From assembly GCA_013176395.1 (NCBI GenBank), contig JABMLP010000007.1, positions 1,302,001 to 1,366,000 on the forward strand: a stretch of 64,000 nt of DNA, given 5' to 3'. This document shows, one piece after another, positions 32,841 through 44,427 of the stretch (position 1 is the stretch's first letter; the number at the start of each line of letters is the position of its first letter). The notes under the pieces were generated by a model. It ran no database searches. It was not told where the DNA came from and saw only the letters and a list, made by a program, of their open reading frames with translations. Position numbers and translations under genes: made by a program. This stretch comes from Venturia oleaginea. Taxonomy: Eukaryota > Ascomycota > Dothideomycetes > Venturiales > Venturiaceae.

Positions 32841-35065
32841 ATGTCTTACTTTCCCGGACAGCAGTATAACGGCGGTCAACCACCACCACCGCAGAATGGA
32901 TACGGATATCAACAGCAATCGCAAGTCTTCCTCGGCATATAGTTGGAAAGCTGCGTAATCCTAGGACAACGGCTAACGTGCACGCCATACAGACCACAGC
33001 AGCCTGGCTATGGCTATCCACCACAAGGACAAGCTCCTCCTCATTCCCCTCAACCACCTTACGGCTACGGCACCCCTCCTCCGCAACCCCAATATGGCGG
33101 CTACTCTCAGGTACTTGGATGTTCGGTCATACTCTCTCAGATGGGCGCTTATATAAGGCAGGCACCTCCACAACCCAGCTATGGCAGCTACCAGCAGGTG
33201 AGCTTACATTTTTGCGAATGTCGACTGTTCGAGGACAATTTGGCTGACAATGAGGATAGTCTCCTCCAGGACAATATGGTGCTCCTCCTGCTCCGCAGTA
33301 TGGAAGCGGCCCACCCGCAACAGGTACCCATAATTACTACTCGTATCCAATTACCCCTCGGTCAAGTTCTTATAGTATTGTGTAGCCCATCCTAGCATTC
33401 AACAAAACGCTTACAATCAAGGAAATCACGCTGCACCGCCTCCACCTCCCACGCAAGCACAATCATTTGGTGAGTCTTGTATCTGGGATTTGCACATGGC
33501 AAAGCTGACGAAGGACCACAGGAACTGGCGCGCCAGGTGGTTATACTTTCCAATATTCCGCATGTACAGGGCGTAGGAAAGCACTTTTGATCGGTATCAA
33601 TTATTTTGGTCAGCGCGGACAATTGAGAGGATGTATCAACGACGTGAAGAATATGTCAAGCTATTTGAACCAGCATTTCGGATACAAACGAGAAGACATG
33701 GTGCTTTTGACCGACGACCAGCAAAATCCAATGAGCCAGCCTACAAAAGCCAACATTCTGAGAGCCATGCATTGGCTCGTGAAAGACGCGCAGCCAAACG
33801 ACTCTCTCTTTTTCCATTACTCCGGTATGTTTCCCCAGTTTGCGAACCCATGCTGGCTGGATGTTGACAATATCGACAGGTCACGGCGGCCAAACAAAAG
33901 ATCTCGATGGCGACGAGGACGATGGTTACGATGAGGTTATCTATCCAGTTGATTTCAGGACAGCCGGACACATTGTTGACGACGACATGCACGCCATCAT
34001 GTATGTTCGCCCTCTACCCTGCACATACGACTGCTAACACTTGTACAGGGTCAAGGGCCTTAAAGGCGGTGTTCGATTAACGGCCATCTTCGACTCTTGT
34101 CACTCAGGTTCCGCGCTCGATCTTCCTTACCTATACTCCACACAAGGTCTTCTGAAAGAGCCGAATCTCGCAAAAGAAGCTGGGCAAGGTCTGCTTGGTA
34201 TCGTATCGAGCTATGCTCGCGGCGATCTTGGTGGCATGGCTTCGACAGCCATGGGTCTTTTCAAGAAGGCAGTGTCTGGCGATGAAGTCTACAAGAAGAA
34301 CTTGCGAACGAAAACAAGTGCGGCCGACGTCATCATGTGGAGTGGAAGCAAAGACAGTCAGACCTCGTATGTGAACCCCCTTCCTGCCATCCCGGAGATG
34401 GCATATTTATCACCTTTCCTTGCATCTGCTTCTCGTTTTGGGCCAGCCATTGCACCAGCTCCTCTCTCACAAGCACAGTTAGCAGCAATGCCAGTGTCCT
34501 TTCCTCAATTTCTTTCACTCTCTCAATCCATTCCTATGCATTAGAAAACACTGGCCATTGGTCACCACTGTCGTATTCGCCTTTGGTCCTTCAGCATAGC
34601 ACTACATTTTGACCTGGTTGTCGGGCGGCGACTTTAACGACCTTGATACCCATTTTCTTTCCCTATATTCGAAGCTCTGGCAGCTAAGAGGCATGCCCAC
34701 TGTACATTAACGTCTCTTTACCTCGTTTAAGCCCTGAAGACTGGCTGGCTCTTTCAAGAGTCGGTGCCATCTTCAGGGCGATGGGTCACGTTGGGTCGCG
34801 CTCCTTATTGCCCTATGTCACATTACGCTGTCACCAAATTGAGGGACCTGTCGCTAACGACTTTTACAGGGCCGACGCTTCGATTTCTGGCCAGGCAACT
34901 GGGGCCATGTCTTGGGCATTTATATCAGCGCTTAAGAAGAACCCGCAACAGTCTTATGTGCAGCTACTCAACAGCATTCGCGATGAGCTGGAGGGTAAGT
35001 ACGACCAGAAACCACAGCTTAGTTGCAGTCATCCGCTCAACGTCAACCTACTTTACGTTATGTGA
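32841..35065 (+). CDS. MCA1: Metacaspase (Mca1/CasA type)
   Basis: A Ca2+-dependent Arg/Lys-specific cysteine protease linked to proteostasis and fungal cell death. Nine exons fit: 32841-32920, 32993-33110, 33162-33197, 33260-33342, 33396-33469, 33522-33824, 33880-34000, 34049-34366 and 34870-35065 (442 residues). The N-terminal ~115 residues are a Pro/Gln/Gly/Tyr-rich prodomain ([18 protein letters not shown]). The p20 region begins [18 protein letters not shown]. The catalytic His lies in HYSGHGGQ, rebuilt across intron 6, and the catalytic Cys in FDSCHSG. The C-terminus [14 protein letters not shown] is typical. Intron 1 uses a GC donor (GCAAGT). Intron 8 (503 nt) is about ten times longer than the others. 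Confidence 0.95.
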
Positions 35066-35876
35066 GCATCTCACGACACATTTTTGCGAGCAGGAATGAA
35101 TGGCCGGTTTTGCTCTGGAGATATCAGGTGATGGGATGGAGATGATGGAATACGATAATCATACCCGCTCGGCCGTTCTGTATATTTACATCTTCGAGTA
35201 CGACCAGCACTGAACGGCCCACGCATTTGGGAGGATTACTTTGGGCTTTCCTGTTGCTTCACACCCGCTGTTGGAACGAAGCCTTTTTTTCTCTTGGTTT
35301 GGGCGTTCAGGATTATGGACAAGAGGACAAAACAAAAGCCCGTTCGACTGTGGGAAAACTCCTATTGAATTGTGCTTTCTTGGATACTACTTAAATTACA
35401 TATCTCTATGAACGGTATTCATGGATGTGCCACAGTGAAATTGTTGACTTGAGTATTTATTTGTGTTTGGCCCCAGTACAGAGGAGCTCGGTAAAGTACT
35501 CCGAGTCCGAACCATATCCGAGAGACGAAATCGTGATAACGGTGCAGAAACTAATCATCTTTTCAACGAGAGGAAGGCCTATTAAGCCTATTCGGAAGTA
35601 GGAAAACGCCTGGCGAAATCTGTTCCCGACATTTCCAGGAAATAAGCACTATCTGACTTTGGTCGGATATGTTGTATTTATCCCACCCCTCTGTACATTA
35701 CCCCAAAGTTCACTTGACTGCATACACTGGATACCCCCGTAATTGATTTTTGAACACCGTCCAATCACGTGCATGCCATCTTGATCTTGCCCCTGCCGTT
35801 GCCAAAAAATCCAAGCGGATCTCACGTAAAGACAAAACCACGAGATATCGTGAAGAGCTTGGAAACTTTGCCAGTC
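35066..35876. other. Intergenic between metacaspase and kelch gene
   Basis: About 800 bp of metacaspase 3' and kelch-gene 5' sequence. No ORF, repeat or RNA gene is supported. Confidence 0.45.
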
Positions 35877-37883
35877 ATGGCGAAAAAGGATAAGAAAGCG
35901 AAGACGGCCGAAAAGAAGGTCCGCGTCGCCCAAAAACAGGAAAAGAAAGCCGCACAAAAGGAGAAGAAAGTTTCCAAAAAGCCAAAGGGAGGACAAGACA
36001 GCGATTCCGATGCCGAAGATGTCGATCTCGACGCCGTCCTCGCCGAATACGCAAAGCAGCAGGAGCAATTTCTGAAAGTCACGGAAACGGTTTCTGAGCC
36101 GCCTTCACCGCGGGCTTCGGCGACGATTTTGGCGAACCCGTCGAATGAGAATGAAGTTTTTTTGTTTGGAGGGGAGTTTTTTGATGGGGCATTGGCGAGA
36201 TTTTATAACGAACTCTATGTTTACAATACTAATCGGGATGAGTGGAAGATGGTTACGAGTCCGAATTCACCGTTGCCGAGGAGTGGACATGCGTGGTGTC
36301 GGGGTGGGAATGCGGGAGGGATTTACCTCTTTGGGGGTGAATTCTCGAGTCCGAAACAAGGCACTTTCTACCACTATAATGATTTTTGGAGGTTTGAGCC
36401 TGGGAGTAGGGAGTGGACTAGGTTGGACGGGAAGAAGGGACCACCGGCTAGAAGTGGACATCGTATGACTTTCTTCAAGAATTATATTGTGCTGTTTGGG
36501 GGATTTCAGGATACGAGTCAGACTACCAAGTATTTGTCTGACTTGTGGGTTTATGATACGAATACTTTTCAGTGGCATGAACCGAAGTTGCCTGCGGGGA
36601 CGGCGAAACCGGATGCGAGGTCTTCGTTTTCGTTGTTGCCGCATGAGGGAGGGGCGGTCATGTATGGTGGGTATTCGAGAGTGAAGGCGACGTCTGTTAG
36701 TGGAGGGGGAAACAAGAAAGGTGCTGGTGCTTCGAGAGTCGTGCTTAAACCTGTGGTGCACCAAGATGCTTGGTACTTGCGGATTCAAGCTCCAGCTGCT
36801 GATGCTCCTGCAAATACCTTACCAGTCATTCGATGGGAGAAAAGGAAGAGACCTGCCAATGCTCCGAATCCTGCGAGAGCTGGTGCAACGATGTGCTCGC
36901 ACAAGGGTCGTGCTATTCAATTCGGTGGTGTCCACGACGTGGAAGAAAGCGAAGAAGGCATCGATAGCGAATTCTTCAACACCCTGTACGCATGGAACAT
37001 AGATCGAAACCGTTACTTCCCACTCACCCTCCGCCGCCCCCGAACCACCGCCAAAAAACCAGCCAACGAACGCGGCGGCCGGCGAGACAAAGGTAAAGCC
37101 GCAGAAGAAGAACTCTTCGCCAACCTCCGAGCCCTCGAAGCGCGAGATGGAAAACCCTCTGAAGCAGAAGAACCACTATCACAGGCCCCCACTGAAGTGG
37201 AAGAAGAGAAGACCGTCAAACCAGTACAATTCGAGATGCCACATCCACGCTTTAACGCCCAACTAACAGTCCAAAACGATATCCTCTACATTTACGGCGG
37301 CACCTATGAAAAAGGCGACCGCGAATTCACCTTTGACGAACTCTGGGCCATTGACTTATTGAAACTCGATGGTGTGAAGGAAATCTTCCAACGTGAACTT
37401 GCAGATTGGGCCGCCGCAGAATCAGACGACGAAGAAGACTCGGATGATGATGACGGAGAAGAAGATTCAGAAGACGAACAACCAGACCACGAGTCCTCCT
37501 CTGAACCAGCTTCGACACTCCCCACCAACCCAATCATCCCAGAAGACCAAACAGAGGAAATTACAGATTCCTCTAACGCATCAGACGGTCTCCCCTACCC
37601 GCGCCCCTTTGAAACGCTCAAGGATTTCTACGCTCGTACATCGCTGCAATGGCAAGAACTTCTCCTCGAGGAAATGACTAGGAAAGTAGGGCTGAGCTTT
37701 TCGTTTCAGGGACATAGTGAGAAGGAGCAGAAGACCAAGGCTTTTGGGCGTGCGGAGGAGAAATGGTGGGATGTTAGGGAGGAGGTTAGAGCGTTGGAGG
37801 ATGAGCAGGTGGAGGCGGGGATCGGGGATGTTGTCAGTTTGGCTGAGAAGGGGAGTGGAGGGGGGGTTGGGAAGAGGAGATGA
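35877..37883 (+). CDS. KEL3: Kelch-repeat protein, Kel3/KLHDC4 type
   Basis: A single-exon gene of 668 residues. A Lys-rich head (MAKKDKKAKTAEKK) precedes the conserved SPRASATILANPSNENEVFL and successive kelch blades: ELYVYNTNRDEWKMVTSP, PLPRSGHAWC, GGIYLFGGEFSSPKQG, DFWRFEPGSREWTRL, PPARSGHRMTFFKNYIVLFG and DLWVYDTNTFQWHEPKLP. An acidic Ser/Asp/Glu linker (SDDEEDSDDDDGEEDSEDE) leads to a conserved C-terminal segment with YPRPFETLKDFYARTSLQWQ. This order matches yeast Kel3 (poorly characterised) and human KLHDC4. An in-frame ATG 36 codons upstream exists, but MAKK fits the family. A strong codon-usage change from G-rich (first half) to C-rich (second half) is visible around 36900. Confidence 0.92.
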   Translation: MAKKDKKAKTAEKKVRVAQKQEKKAAQKEKKVSKKPKGGQDSDSDAEDVDLDAVLAEYAKQQEQFLKVTETVSEPPSPRASATILANPSNENEVFLFGGEFFDGALARFYNELYVYNTNRDEWKMVTSPNSPLPRSGHAWCRGGNAGGIYLFGGEFSSPKQGTFYHYNDFWRFEPGSREWTRLDGKKGPPARSGHRMTFFKNYIVLFGGFQDTSQTTKYLSDLWVYDTNTFQWHEPKLPAGTAKPDARSSFSLLPHEGGAVMYGGYSRVKATSVSGGGNKKGAGASRVVLKPVVHQDAWYLRIQAPAADAPANTLPVIRWEKRKRPANAPNPARAGATMCSHKGRAIQFGGVHDVEESEEGIDSEFFNTLYAWNIDRNRYFPLTLRRPRTTAKKPANERGGRRDKGKAAEEELFANLRALEARDGKPSEAEEPLSQAPTEVEEEKTVKPVQFEMPHPRFNAQLTVQNDILYIYGGTYEKGDREFTFDELWAIDLLKLDGVKEIFQRELADWAAAESDDEEDSDDDDGEEDSEDEQPDHESSSEPASTLPTNPIIPEDQTEEITDSSNASDGLPYPRPFETLKDFYARTSLQWQELLLEEMTRKVGLSFSFQGHSEKEQKTKAFGRAEEKWWDVREEVRALEDEQVEAGIGDVVSLAEKGSGGGVGKRR

Positions 37884-38738
37884 TGTATTTTGGAGGAAGG
37901 GGGAAGGATGGCTGGATGGGATGGGATGGGATGGGATGGGATACGAAAGCCATGGTTCATCGTTGATGAGGGTGGCGACAAGGTCGTTTGTGAGGTTCAA
38001 TGGTTTGAGCTTCATTTCAGTACCTTCCACGACTCCAACCACGATACAGATCAATGGTAGCTTACTCAAGGATATCCAAGCAGACCCCAAACCCATTATC
38101 ACGTCCAAACGAGAATTGATCACACTCAAGACCTTTGCGATATACCTTCATGCTCAAGGGACGTATTGAAAAGGCATGCCGATTGTTCGCAGTGCATAGT
38201 TGAGTACCCTGGTGTCCGCATAGACGCATAATAATGGCAGGCGTGGAGCAGGACTAAAGAGATTTCGACTGGAGCGCCGTTCGCGTCGATCACCGAGAGT
38301 CAAGTGAAAAGGACACATAGGTTGATGGCGATGAGTTTCTCATGACACGCTTATTCTCAAATGCCAGGATACTGTGGCTCTCTCTTTTGTCGTAAAGTCT
38401 TGCAAAGTTTCCTACGAGAAAAAGGTTTCCTGCATCGATTTTTAAAAGCCTAAAGTATTGCGCTAAGAAGCGCTTACTACTTGACTGAGTGAGAAACTGC
38501 TAAATGACAGAAACTACCTGCCCATCCTTCGCGCTCCTATTCATGGGAGACGTGTAGATGAAACTGCTCCACAAGTGTTGTGCCGCCCAACGCTAACTAG
38601 CAATGTGATGATTGAAGAGGGAATAGGAATTGCGAAATTGACCGTTATAGCCGAGATCATGAGGTCGTTACTTCGTTTGATGTTGTTATAGATGTTGTGG
38701 TATATTGATGAGGGAGAAAATCAAGATGCCGTACGATG
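37884..38738. other. Intergenic between convergent kelch and methyltransferase genes
   Basis: It contains a perfect GGGAT pentanucleotide array of about five units (37914-37942) directly after the kelch stop. The remainder should be 3' UTRs of the two convergent genes. Nothing else recognised. Confidence 0.5.
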
Positions 38739-40318
38739 TCATAGACTCGAGTTTGCGACTGGTTTCTTCCCTGACGAGCCAGGATTTGCGGCTCCTTTGG
38801 CAGCTAACTCTTCTCTGGTTGGTTTGCGACCCCATACCACGAAGCTGGTGCAGTTGTCAGCATTGAAGTTGCCTACTGCTAGTGATAGAATAGGAGACAC
38901 GTACATTCTGTGATAAGCGTGCACGTTCCTGTCTTTGATGGCAGCCCGTACTTTGGCAAGGTATACAGTGACTTCGACCGGACTCCAGCACATAGGTTCA
39001 GAGGTGAAGTATTTCATCGTGAAAGCTTCCATTCCATCACACAGTTGTTCACACCAATTTCGCCCCAGAACATGCAATTTTGAATCTTTGGGCCACCCAT
39101 TCATCGGTATTTTGTATATCTCCTGCTGTATGTCGACGAAGCCGACCTCCCTGAACCACCTTCTGAGCTTGTCTGCCGTGCGCACCGGCGCAATTTCCAT
39201 GGCCACCCCATGTTGATAATCTTCCCACTCTTGCAATATGAAGCCTTTGGGCATTGAATTGTCGTCACATCCTATTCTCGGCCACAACTCTTGCGATTCC
39301 ATCCACCCGCCCGGTTCAAGGTTGTTATAGGCTCGTTGTATAACATGTTGAAAGTTTGGCGCTGTCCCGAGCATGACGCGTGTGTGGATAAAATCGTATG
39401 GACCGCCCCATTCGTCTACGTGCATATTTCCGCGTGCGAGTGTAACGTTATCTGGTAATGGTCTTGAGCCCCAAGCCTGGGATATGTCGATTCCGATGAT
39501 CTGGGATGATGTGAGTAAGAGCTCGTTGGCCGCTCTGGTGGACAACTGGACGCACCCGTGCATTCTTGAATTCTCTGGCTATGACAAAGAGTGAGTATTT
39601 TACATGTATACGGACTGAGAGTTGCAATACCCATGTCAAGGCACCACGCGCCTGTACCGCAACCTATGTCTAATATCCTCTTCGGTGCACGTCTGGAGTC
39701 TTTCCTCAACGGCGCTAGGTAATATCTTCCGCGCATCAGAGCAGTGATGATCAGGTATTGGATTTCGAGCCGTCTATTTTCTTTCTAATGTATTTTGATC
39801 AGCCCCTGCTGGTTGACCAGGCCATGTGAAGTATACGCACACTATCGTTGGGCAGCATGTAGGCTAAGCAATCATGGTCAGTAAAGGATGTCGGAACGTG
39901 CCTGCAATGCACTGACTAGACTCTTCATCTTGAGTGTATGTCCGTCCATGTTCGTTCAGGTTTAACAGACTCTCCGTCGGACTCAATTCACTAAACAAGC
40001 GATTCGGTCAGCCTTGTATCCGCAAGTGATGACAAGGAAGGGGCAGGTTGTACTCGAAGCATTCGGAAAGTGGGCGAGAGTCGGTCTGTGGCAATCGTTC
40101 AGCTTGGACTCGGGTCAGCTACGGCAATGGACTCGGGCACGTACGTCGTCTTGAAGAAGGAGGGATTCCTCATACAGCTCATCTTCTGGGTCCGGATGCT
40201 CGTAATCACGTAGATCAGCCATAGAGTACGGGTTACGGGAGTTGGGGCTGGTTGGTTGTGAACTTGAGAGGGTGCCAGACTCTGGGGACTCTGTGTCCCC
40301 AGAATCTGGCACACGCAC
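38739..40318 (-). CDS. SAM-dependent methyltransferase, LaeA/UMTA-like family
   Basis: A class I methyltransferase of the large fungal family that includes LaeA; substrate unknown. My reading has seven exons: 40145-40318, 39917-39971, 39841-39863, 39631-39784, 39556-39578, 38899-39500 and 38739-38844 (378 residues, a normal length). Residues 1-58 are disordered and acidic (SMADLRDYEHPDPEDELYEE). SAM-binding motif I is RILDIGCGTGAWCLDMA, restored by removing the 39579-39630 intron. Removing 39501-39555 yields AREFKNARIIGIDISQAW, motif II. Later conserved text is YDFIHTRVML and NNLEPGGWMESQELWP; the end is WGRKPTREE. The acceptor of intron 1 (GGAG at about 39972) is weak and the least secure junction. 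The first exon contains a 39-nt palindrome. Confidence 0.82.
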
Positions 40319-42154
40319 CAGTTGGTCTGTTTTTATCGCCGTCGCTTGCCTTATCCACTACCCCCCAGCATGATCCACTGTAATTTGGGACGTCTTCCAC
40401 ATTCGATCCCCCGCCTGCGCCCGCCTGCGGCAGGGGGCATGCCGCATGATAGCTCTGTAGAAGGGGAGGAAGATTCTGTCCGCACGGTTATTCTGCATTC
40501 GAATTTCGATATCCGAGTGGACTTGGTGGAGCTTCTGCCAGTCCTTCTGCCAGTCCTGCCAAACGTCCTGCATTGCAACACACCCGATTCCCCTATTCGG
40601 CATTAGACTGCGCCCACTATTGGACCGTCGAGCCGCGTCTACTCCGGAGTGATGGATCATGGGAAAACACTGCAGGACGGCTTTTTGGCGACCGTGTAAG
40701 ACATGAAGGAATCAAATGGTGGCTGGAATATAGGGCAGAAAGCCGGCGACTGGATTGATCTATGTGCCCACGGCGATGCAGCAGATGAGCTTCGAGTCCT
40801 GCACAGATTTGATTGGCCTGGTGACGCTAACCCTGCATTGCGAGCATCACCTCTGAAGCATTCGACGGAGAGAAGTGCAGGGAGAGTCGAAGCGAGCGAT
40901 GAGCAAGCTGTAGATGAAGGCCGCGGAGCCCAATTCTGCAGGTAGCACGAGCAAGAGCAAGGAAAATAACGCAAGAGATAAGCATAGCACGGACAACGAT
41001 GAGAGTGACATGACATCTGCAGAAGAACTGAAAGGGACGGAAATTTCCCCACACACGACAAAGAAGCCATTGAGCAACTGCGGAAAGAGGGCAATCCTCG
41101 CCGAGCCACGCTCAATTCGTACTCCTCGCAAAGAAGACTGATAAGGAAGACGCGAAGGATGCGGACCTTACTCCGATGACAATTCAACCATGGTCCCGGG
41201 CTCTGGCCACGCTTTCGGGATCCTTCAAGACATGTATTTCCTCCATGACCGACTTCTGACGAACGTCACGACCTGCATGTGCGCAATGGAAAGGATTTGT
41301 CGGGTTATGGATCCTGTGTCACCTCACGCCAGAGAATGTCGTTCTTCTGGCGGCGCAAGGGATCGATCCCATTCGCTTATAAACGCTGCAGGATTGGAAT
41401 GAATCAGGAGCCCTTGTGCAGCAAGCATGTGTTTAGGGGATATTGAGGCGGAACCGGTGCCATGGCTTTGTTCTCCGGCGGTGGTCGCCGTGAGGTCTGA
41501 TGCAAACAGACTATCGAATCAAGGGCCTGACGACAAAGACGTAAGTGCTAAACTGTGTTAAGATTCAGAGGAAGTCAGGCTGAGGGTAATTCACGGCGAC
41601 TCCGTGATTTATAAATGACAAGAGCTAACTATACCTCATGTTGCTTGCGAGGAATGCATACGGGTTCCCTCGTACATCCACTTCCAGATCTCTTAGTATC
41701 GAAACATGCTGTACTGCTGCTCCATTCACACAGAGTGGATCAGTGATACTTCCTTCCTTACCCGCACAAAAGACAAATCACCCGGGCTGACATCAATCAC
41801 CCCGAGACGAGAGCCTTGCTCGGGAATAGCCAGACAAATCCCTTTGCAGTACATCATTTCTAGACCTGTGCTAATCACGACCATCGTTATGGCAATCTGG
41901 ATAACGAGACTTATCGTGAAATGCTCAATTGTTGAAACCCCGTCAAGGCAAAGAAATACGGAGTGCTCAAGTGGTTTGCAATACGGTTGCCTAGAATGGT
42001 CAACTTTTCACATGCCGCTTTTGACAAAATTGCAGCACCGACCTATTATCGCAAATACCCCTAGCGCGAACACAATCTTCTAACGAGGCGCTTCATTGTC
42101 GTTCTGCATAAAAAGGAGCTCGAAGCGAAAACATTCAAGTTTCTGACGGTGACT
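40319..42154. other. Intergenic, only fragments of open frame
   Basis: About 1.8 kb. Plus-strand frames around 40573-41141 (hydrophilic, e.g. STSKSKENNARDKHSTDNDE) and 41190-41402 share no family I know and cannot be joined by good introns. Possibly a decayed gene. A 176-codon minus frame (40657-41187) is their shadow. Confidence 0.35.
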
Positions 42155-42436
42155 CTAGGTCGTAATTCGCCTTTGAGGATCGCGGATTGACTTCACAGAC
42201 CTCCCCTCCACTTGGAGAGAAATTTTCATCGACTCTATGTCGTGCTTGACAGCAAGGTCGATTGGCCGTTCACGTTTTGAATTCAAAACACCCCATAGGC
42301 GGTTCCGCAGCGTTGTCAATTTGTTTCTAAATTCCTTTAACGCCAGGTTGATATCGATAAACCTCTGGCAATCTGATTGGGGAAACTCACCACGATCTCG
42401 ATCCTCAATTGTAGATGATTTCTTCGGTTCAGCCAT
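42155..42436 (-). CDS. Possible 93-residue charged protein
   Basis: The frame starts MAEPKKSSTIEDRDRGEF and continues through NLALKEFRNKLTTLRNRLW. It is rich in Lys/Arg/Glu with helix-forming composition, and its ATG context is acceptable. No domain was recognised. It is a plausible small gene but could be chance. Confidence 0.3.
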   Translation of the reverse strand: MAEPKKSSTIEDRDRGEFPQSDCQRFIDINLALKEFRNKLTTLRNRLWGVLNSKRERPIDLAVKHDIESMKISLQVEGRSVKSIRDPQRRITT

Positions 42437-42689
42437 AGCTCTCGGCCATCACCTACATCGTTCACTCTCTCAACACAATCATCACATCAAACCCAGGCTC
42501 AAAACTGCTCAAAAATCGATCTCTTAATCGATTATACGTAAATTGGTTGATATAATACACTGTTAAGTCATTCCATCTCGTCAAATCGTCATCGCCTTTC
42601 GTCCAAGTTATGCAAGGTGAGACTACTGCAATCTCACATCGCATCTCTCGCTACCTGAGCGGAGGAAGCAATCTAGTGCTTATCTATAC

Positions 42690-43052
42690 TTAAGCGGGCC
42701 TTAACATGGTCTCTCGCTCTCCGGGGTAACCTTCTTGCTGATCCCTAATCAAAGCTTGCTTTACCCTATCGTCCAAAGTGGACTCGGCGGTAACGTGCTC
42801 GCGTTTGCTGCGGCCGACAGATTTACGGTCGTTGGCACCAGCGCGGCTGTGAAATGTTAGGAATTGCTTGCATCGAGAGGATGGGCTTGAATGGGGAAGG
42901 AGTGAAGAGAGGAGAAAGGTAACTTACGCAACCTTGGCTCCGGCGCCAGTGACGAATGCGGTGATCTTTTGACCGGTTGATTTGGTGGAGTCGGGTGTCA
43001 TTGACTCCTCAGCCTTGGTGGAGATACCTGTGCTTCCAAGATCAGATGCCAT
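42690..43052 (-). CDS. Small HSP9/HSP12-like stress protein (tentative)
   Basis: Exons 42928-43052 and 42690-42846, joined by an 81-nt intron (donor GTAAGT, branch CTAAC, acceptor CACAG), give 93 residues. The first half (STKAEESMTPDSTKSTGQK) resembles the N-terminus of fungal Hsp9/Hsp12 proteins, small membrane-associated stress proteins with a K-x-E-x-x-x-PDS-x-KS pattern. The second half (RSKREHVTAESTLDDRVKQA) does not match them well. Hydrophilic, no cysteine. A real gene on splice evidence; the family assignment is uncertain. Confidence 0.6.
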
Positions 43053-43761
43053 TCTGATTGTCGGTTGAGGTTGTTTAGGGGTTGTTGAGTGAGGTTTGTA
43101 TTGAAGGTTGTTGTTGTTTTTGTTGCTGATGAAAAGAAAACGCTGAGGTGAAGAACCAACCTTCTTTTATGTCTTCTTCCCTCGTACTTGTACGTCATCG
43201 ACCACACATGTTCACGAGCTTATAAACATAATTCAATCCTGCAACTTCGATCACGTTGTTCAGCAACTGGGTTTCCTGCATTGTTTGGCTGCATACGAGC
43301 TCGATCTGAATGGCTCACAGGTGCAGTGATGGGGTTGTCGCTTAATGAAATCAGGATTTCTTCCTGCCATATTCCTGAATAGGATGAATTTTCACAGCCT
43401 TGTAGGTCTAGCCGATAACGAACTTGAGGATGGAGTTGGAGTCGGATAGCCAAACAAACTGATGTCATTGTTACACCTTCCATAAAGCTGATTACAATGT
43501 ACGCCATGGCAACTTTCAGTGCTTGACAAGCGTAATTTGTGCAACCAGAAACCAGTTGATAAGTGTGGTTTGTCGAATTGTAGTGTTTTTATGATTGAGA
43601 CCCTGAAAACGGTTCGCAGTCGCGAAAGGGCCCTAGCAAAAGTAGGTTGATCGGCACAAACGGGCCGCATCAGGGGGCCACTTGCCACACTTGCTTCGAA
43701 CGTGTCCGTACTCCCATACGAACACTCCTCAGTGACTCAACCAATCACACGCCATCCCACA
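43053..43761. other. Divergent promoter region
   Basis: About 700 bp between the divergent HSP12-like and NIF3/CutA-like genes. A pyrimidine-rich and CAAC-rich leader precedes each start. Nothing else recognised. Confidence 0.45.
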
Positions 43762-44298
43762 ATGTCCCTCCCAGCTGCAACTCAAAAATACAAACTCATC
43801 TTCTTCGTCCCCTTCAACTGCCTCTCCGCCTGCAAAACCGCCATCTTTGCCGCAGGAGCAGGCCGCTACCCCGGTCCGGGCAACTACACAGAAGTATGTT
43901 TCCAATCCCAAGGGACAGGTCAATTCAGACCTGGTCACACGGCGAATCCGAATATCGGGACACCCGGGGAGTTGGAGGAGGTAGATGAGATGAGGGTGGA
44001 GACGATATGTGTGGGGAGGGAGGTGGCTGTTAAGGCTGTTGAGGCTTTGGTCAAGTGAGTTTTTCTCCTTGAGTTCTGTTAGTGTTTGGTTGGGGCATCT
44101 CAAGTGTCTGCGGCGGGGCTTACAGCTAATGGGTGGTTGTACTGGTGGACTAGGAATGTTTCGATATTGATCTAGGCCTTCATTTCAATGTCATTGGTTG
44201 TTGATAGCCGCATATCAGTTTGTACGGTGCTGACTATGAATAGGGTACACCCTTATGAAGAGGTTGCATATGAGGTTTACAAAATGGTGGATATATGA
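43762..44298 (+). CDS. Small NIF3-like/CutA-like fold protein
   Basis: Exons 43762-44054 and 44244-44298 give 115 residues. The sequence begins MSLPAATQKYKLIFFVPFNC, has the conserved glycine run GAGRYPGPGNYTE and GTGQFRPG, then GTPGELEEVDEMRVE, and ends VHPYEEVAYEVYKM. This pattern marks the small CutA-like domain found inside or beside bacterial NIF3/YqfO proteins and as a stand-alone protein in fungi. The biochemical role is not established. The intron is 189 nt; the junction restores HPYEEVAYEVY, which confirms it. Confidence 0.85.
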
Positions 44299-44427
44299 TG
44301 GCCGAGGACTGCTACAGTCCGTTTACAAAAACAGAGAACAAGCTCATTCAGTAGGGCTGTCCGTTTAAGACAGAAGTCAAAAAAACAAAATGAAAAAACG
44401 CTGATGTACGAGGTGATGCAAGTATAT

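Noticed and set aside
38739..40318. Secondary-metabolite cluster around the LaeA-like methyltransferase
   Set aside because: No backbone enzyme (PKS, NRPS, terpene cyclase) or P450 is present nearby in the window.
40657..41187. 176-codon minus frame
   Set aside because: Cys/Ser/Leu-rich shadow without domain; the plus strand there is not convincing either.
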